NCBI GenBank assembly: GCA_041608535.1
Contig: JBFISM010000003.1
Coordinates: forward strand, 1-64,000
Length of the DNA stretch: 64,000 bases
Reading direction: 5' to 3'
Origin: JBFISM01 sp041608535
Lineage (GTDB): Bacteria > Actinomycetota > Acidimicrobiia > Spongiisociales > UBA5794
Below are positions 62,601-64,000 of the stretch, piece after piece. Within the stretch, counting starts at the first letter, position 1, and each line of letters begins with the position of its first letter. The notes under the pieces are model-generated. The model was given only the letters and a program-made list of their open reading frames with translations, did not search any database and was not told the DNA's origin. The position numbers and the translations under genes were made by a program.

Positions 62601-64000
62601 CGACTTGTCGTTGTCAACCCGGACAGCGAGGACACCAGGCGCCGTGTGAGGCGCACCGAGCTCGACCGCATCCCGGCTCCTTCGGAATCCATCGGCCGAG
62701 TAATCGAGGCGTTCGGTCGTCACCGTCTCCTGGTGTTCGATCGCGACCCGACGACTCGCGCACCGACCGTGGAGGTTGCGCATGAAGCCCTCCTGAGGCA
62801 GTGGGACCGATTGGCCGCTTGGATCGATGGTGCCAGAGAAGACCTGCTGACTTCTCGTCGTCTCGAGACGGCAACCGCAGAGTGGGACCGTTCGGGCCGC
62901 GATCCCGGTTACCTCCTCAAAGGACCCCGCCTCGAACAAGCCGCGTCGTGGCGAACCGGGACTGTGCTCGAGCCCTCGGCAGCCGTGGGCGAATACATCG
63001 ATGCCTCCATTGAACACGACGCACGAGAGCTCGAGGATCGTCAGTCGCGGCGGCGAGCCGTCCTTCGCGGCTTCGCAGTGGCAGCCGTCGTGTCGCTGGT
63101 CCTTGCGACGGTTGCGTGGGTGCAGCGGGGAAACGCACAGCGAGAAGCGCAGGTTGCAGAGGCTCGTGAGCTCGTGTCTTCGGCGGTGCAGAACTTGGAG
63201 GTCGATCCGGAACTCAGTGTGCTGCTGGCGCTCGAGGCGATTGAGAGGTTCAGAGCCGTAGGCGAACAATCTCAGGCGGCGCTGGTTGCACTTCGCAATG
63301 GGATTGCCGGCCTGAAGACCGTCGCCGCACTTCCCGGAGGGGGATTCGTGGCCGTGAACGGCGATGGGTCGAGGCTGGTGACCCAGGCCGAGGGAGGTGG
63401 CATGGCGGTGTGGGACATCGCCGACGCCGAGGCTCCCCGGTACGTCGAGACGATCACCGGGATCGAAGGGATGGCAGCCGTCGATGGCGCTTTCCTCTCG
63501 ACGAACGAGGTTTTCGTGTTCCTTGCTGCCGATTCCGAGAACATCAGTCAGATGGGACTCCTCGACCTGGAAACCATGTCATGGGATGAGCGACATACGC
63601 ACGAGATCCCAGCCGTTCCGGAGAGCCCATGGTCCTTCGATGTCACTCCTGACGGTGGTCTTTACCTTCTTTCGGTCGGTGACCACCTGCAAGTGTTCGA
63701 TGGAGACACCGGGGCGGAGCTGTATGAGCAGGAGCAGTGGCGCTTCTTCAATCCCGCGTTTTCGGAGGACTCGAGGCTTGTCTACATGCCGTTCGACGCT
63801 GCCGATCCCATCGGTGTCGTGATCGCGGATGCGCAGACGGGGGACGAGCTGCAGGCGATTCCGAGGTGTGAGCAGGAGGGACTCCTCCGCGAATTTGGGG
63901 GATGCCTTTCATTCGTCCCTGTTGAGGCTGCGTTCTCCCCTGACGGCGTACTCCTCGCCTACACGAGCGCCACGGGAGCGGCTGTCATGGATCTGCGCAC
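59628..64000 (+). CDS. giant SARP/BTAD regulator with cyclase-like, pseudokinase and STAND NTPase domains (3' end cut)
   Basis: The frame is open from 59628 to the window edge, at least 1457 residues, with no stop. Domains: OmpR-like winged helix (~16-110, IRVLGPVSVVVDG, SVSADALIAGVYG), BTAD (~115-265), a class III cyclase-like domain without metal aspartates (~285-440), a protein-kinase fold (~447-690), a STAND-type NTPase (Walker A GPLGVGKS at 738-745, Walker B LLVIDQFEELF with D827), a membrane helix (~1144-1164) and then a probable WD40-like propeller. The kinase lacks key residues: the VAVK lysine is R477 and HRDLKPEN is HGRIRPEN at 568-575, while DLG (D588) remains, so it is probably a pseudokinase. 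GTG 59673 and ATG 59637 are other possible starts. Confidence 0.88.
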   Translation, partial: MERMTGAHARTYGSDVDIRVLGPVSVVVDGRPLALGGQKQRTVLALVIAGAGRSVSADALIAGVYGDDASDGAKRTIHTYVSNLRRELGDVIAPSGGGYELRGDPASIDAVRFEKLYRDGSELVEDAPEQAATLLKDALGLWRGHAYADVEAHTVLEAEMARLDELRLSALEARLGADLALGFHRDLVGELEAVTSEYPLRERLREHQMLALYRAGRQSEALRVFTRARQFLADELGIDPSRELQELEQKILMQDPSLDLRPRAVIHRRAILAAELDERSRFVPVHELDAALVRRNDTLEAMAAASGGSVLDVRGTAVYAQFPSVGDAIEAARALVDSTIQSAVDFGDIELGDDSASGPPVTRALRLAAVAHPAQVLVAEEAHAKLATEGTGGWSVSALGLQTIRGLDRPIQVFQLVGDGLTNDFPALRLDRLPPPLPGGSPGSVAGYELREQLGGGVTGVVHRAYQPSVGREVAVRVIRPELVDDPRFVRRFEAEAQRIAAVDHPHLVPLIDYWREPDGAFLVHRLMRGPTLRTEMSRRSLTPSEVLPLLDQIGAAVAAGHARGVAHGRIRPENVFFDENGYAYVADLGLAAMFEAMVSAPVDAYTSPEAIGGAPSVSGDIYSLAVIAVELLAGEELPIERGLPTLGSPADGVISRATHAQQVQRPSSVRRLLDDLAAALGSTEPLRGSDHRTDVRNPYKGLEAFQEADAADFHGRSDLVDELVAAAETQSFTLVAGPLGVGKSSVVRAGLIPRMRTGDTAGSSDWLVTDMFPGARPFDELEAAIARVAIRATGHSIEAVRSGTRTLADIVAQLLPDATRLLLVIDQFEELFTHNCDESTRRRFLESLMSVANDQAAPVHVVATMRADFLDKPLGYADFGRLLASSTLMVPALGKGDLAEVVRLPAENVGVAMDDALVEALSADADDEPGGLPLLQHTLTELFEDRPTDELSIGDYRAAGGLAGAIGRRAESIYDDIDPTDQATAREVFLRLVVVNPDSEDTRRRVRRTELDRIPAPSESIGRVIEAFGRHRLLVFDRDPTTRAPTVEVAHEALLRQWDRLAAWIDGAREDLLTSRRLETATAEWDRSGRDPGYLLKGPRLEQAASWRTGTVLEPSAAVGEYIDASIEHDARELEDRQSRRRAVLRGFAVAAVVSLVLATVAWVQRGNAQREAQVAEARELVSSAVQNLEVDPELSVLLALEAIERFRAVGEQSQAALVALRNGIAGLKTVAALPGGGFVAVNGDGSRLVTQAEGGGMAVWDIADAEAPRYVETITGIEGMAAVDGAFLSTNEVFVFLAADSENISQMGLLDLETMSWDERHTHEIPAVPESPWSFDVTPDGGLYLLSVGDHLQVFDGDTGAELYEQEQWRFFNPAFSEDSRLVYMPFDAADPIGVVIADAQTGDELQAIPRCEQEGLLREFGGCLSFVPVEAAFSPDGVLLAYTSATGAAVMDLR

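Overview
This window reads as chromosome from a high-GC actinobacterium. The clues are dense GC-rich coding with many GTG starts and ATGA/GTGA overlaps, two luciferase-like oxidoreductases of the F420-linked type, an MpaB-type DUF2236 oxygenase, a BTAD/SARP-type regulator and a histone-H1-like basic tail protein. Acidimicrobiia is my best guess, by inference only. I see no rRNA, tRNA, CRISPR array, prophage or intact insertion sequence.

Layout. 1-3230: the end of a gamma-glutamyltransferase, a GNAT remnant, and an ECF sigma / membrane anti-sigma-like pair behind a secreted crystallin-like protein, followed by a hairpin-rich spacer. 3234-8324: DNA-repair flavoured, with a P-loop kinase fused to a luciferase-like oxidoreductase, an endonuclease IV-like domain fused to a LigD-type primase-polymerase, a probable structured RNA, and a FEN-type 5'-3' exonuclease. 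8337-13737: an MpaB-type oxygenase, two convergent ABC-2 exporters and an SRAP/YedK protein. 13722-18112: small membrane proteins, a DUF4332 helix-hairpin protein, and an H1-like protein behind an XRE regulator with a probable operator. 18198-30882: housekeeping (DAHP synthase, prephenate dehydrogenase, M20 amidohydrolase, GCS2 ligase, NAD synthetase, aminodeoxychorismate lyase, MgtE) plus a selD that itself encodes selenocysteine through an in-frame UGA with a SECIS-like hairpin. 30872-39268: an MFS exporter, a YibE/F protein, proC, a CGNR regulator, a TPM-domain protein next to PspA, and a methyltransferase.

39288-44001 is the most unusual stretch: an almost completely translationally coupled minus-strand operon with a MauE-like membrane protein, a Tat-exported 26-cysteine protein resembling the methylamine dehydrogenase light chain fused to FG-GAP-like repeats, a MauD-like thioredoxin protein, a possible 21-residue membrane peptide, a membrane protein, an unknown protein and an SLH-domain surface protein. 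No separate heavy-chain gene is present in the window.

44261-52942 is a plus-strand surface-polysaccharide locus: GT2 glycosyltransferase, polysaccharide deacetylase, FemAB/GNAT-like transferase, secreted GH16 glucanase, a Wzx-like flippase fused to an APH-type kinase, and polytopic membrane proteins. 52950-59412 is a low-density accessory region with decayed genes, secreted proteins (FG-GAP, unknown, HExxH metallopeptidase) and three copies of a dispersed ~70-bp repeat. From 59628 to the edge runs one very large open gene: SARP winged helix + BTAD, degenerate cyclase-like domain, pseudokinase, STAND-type NTPase, a membrane helix and a probable WD40-like sensor region.
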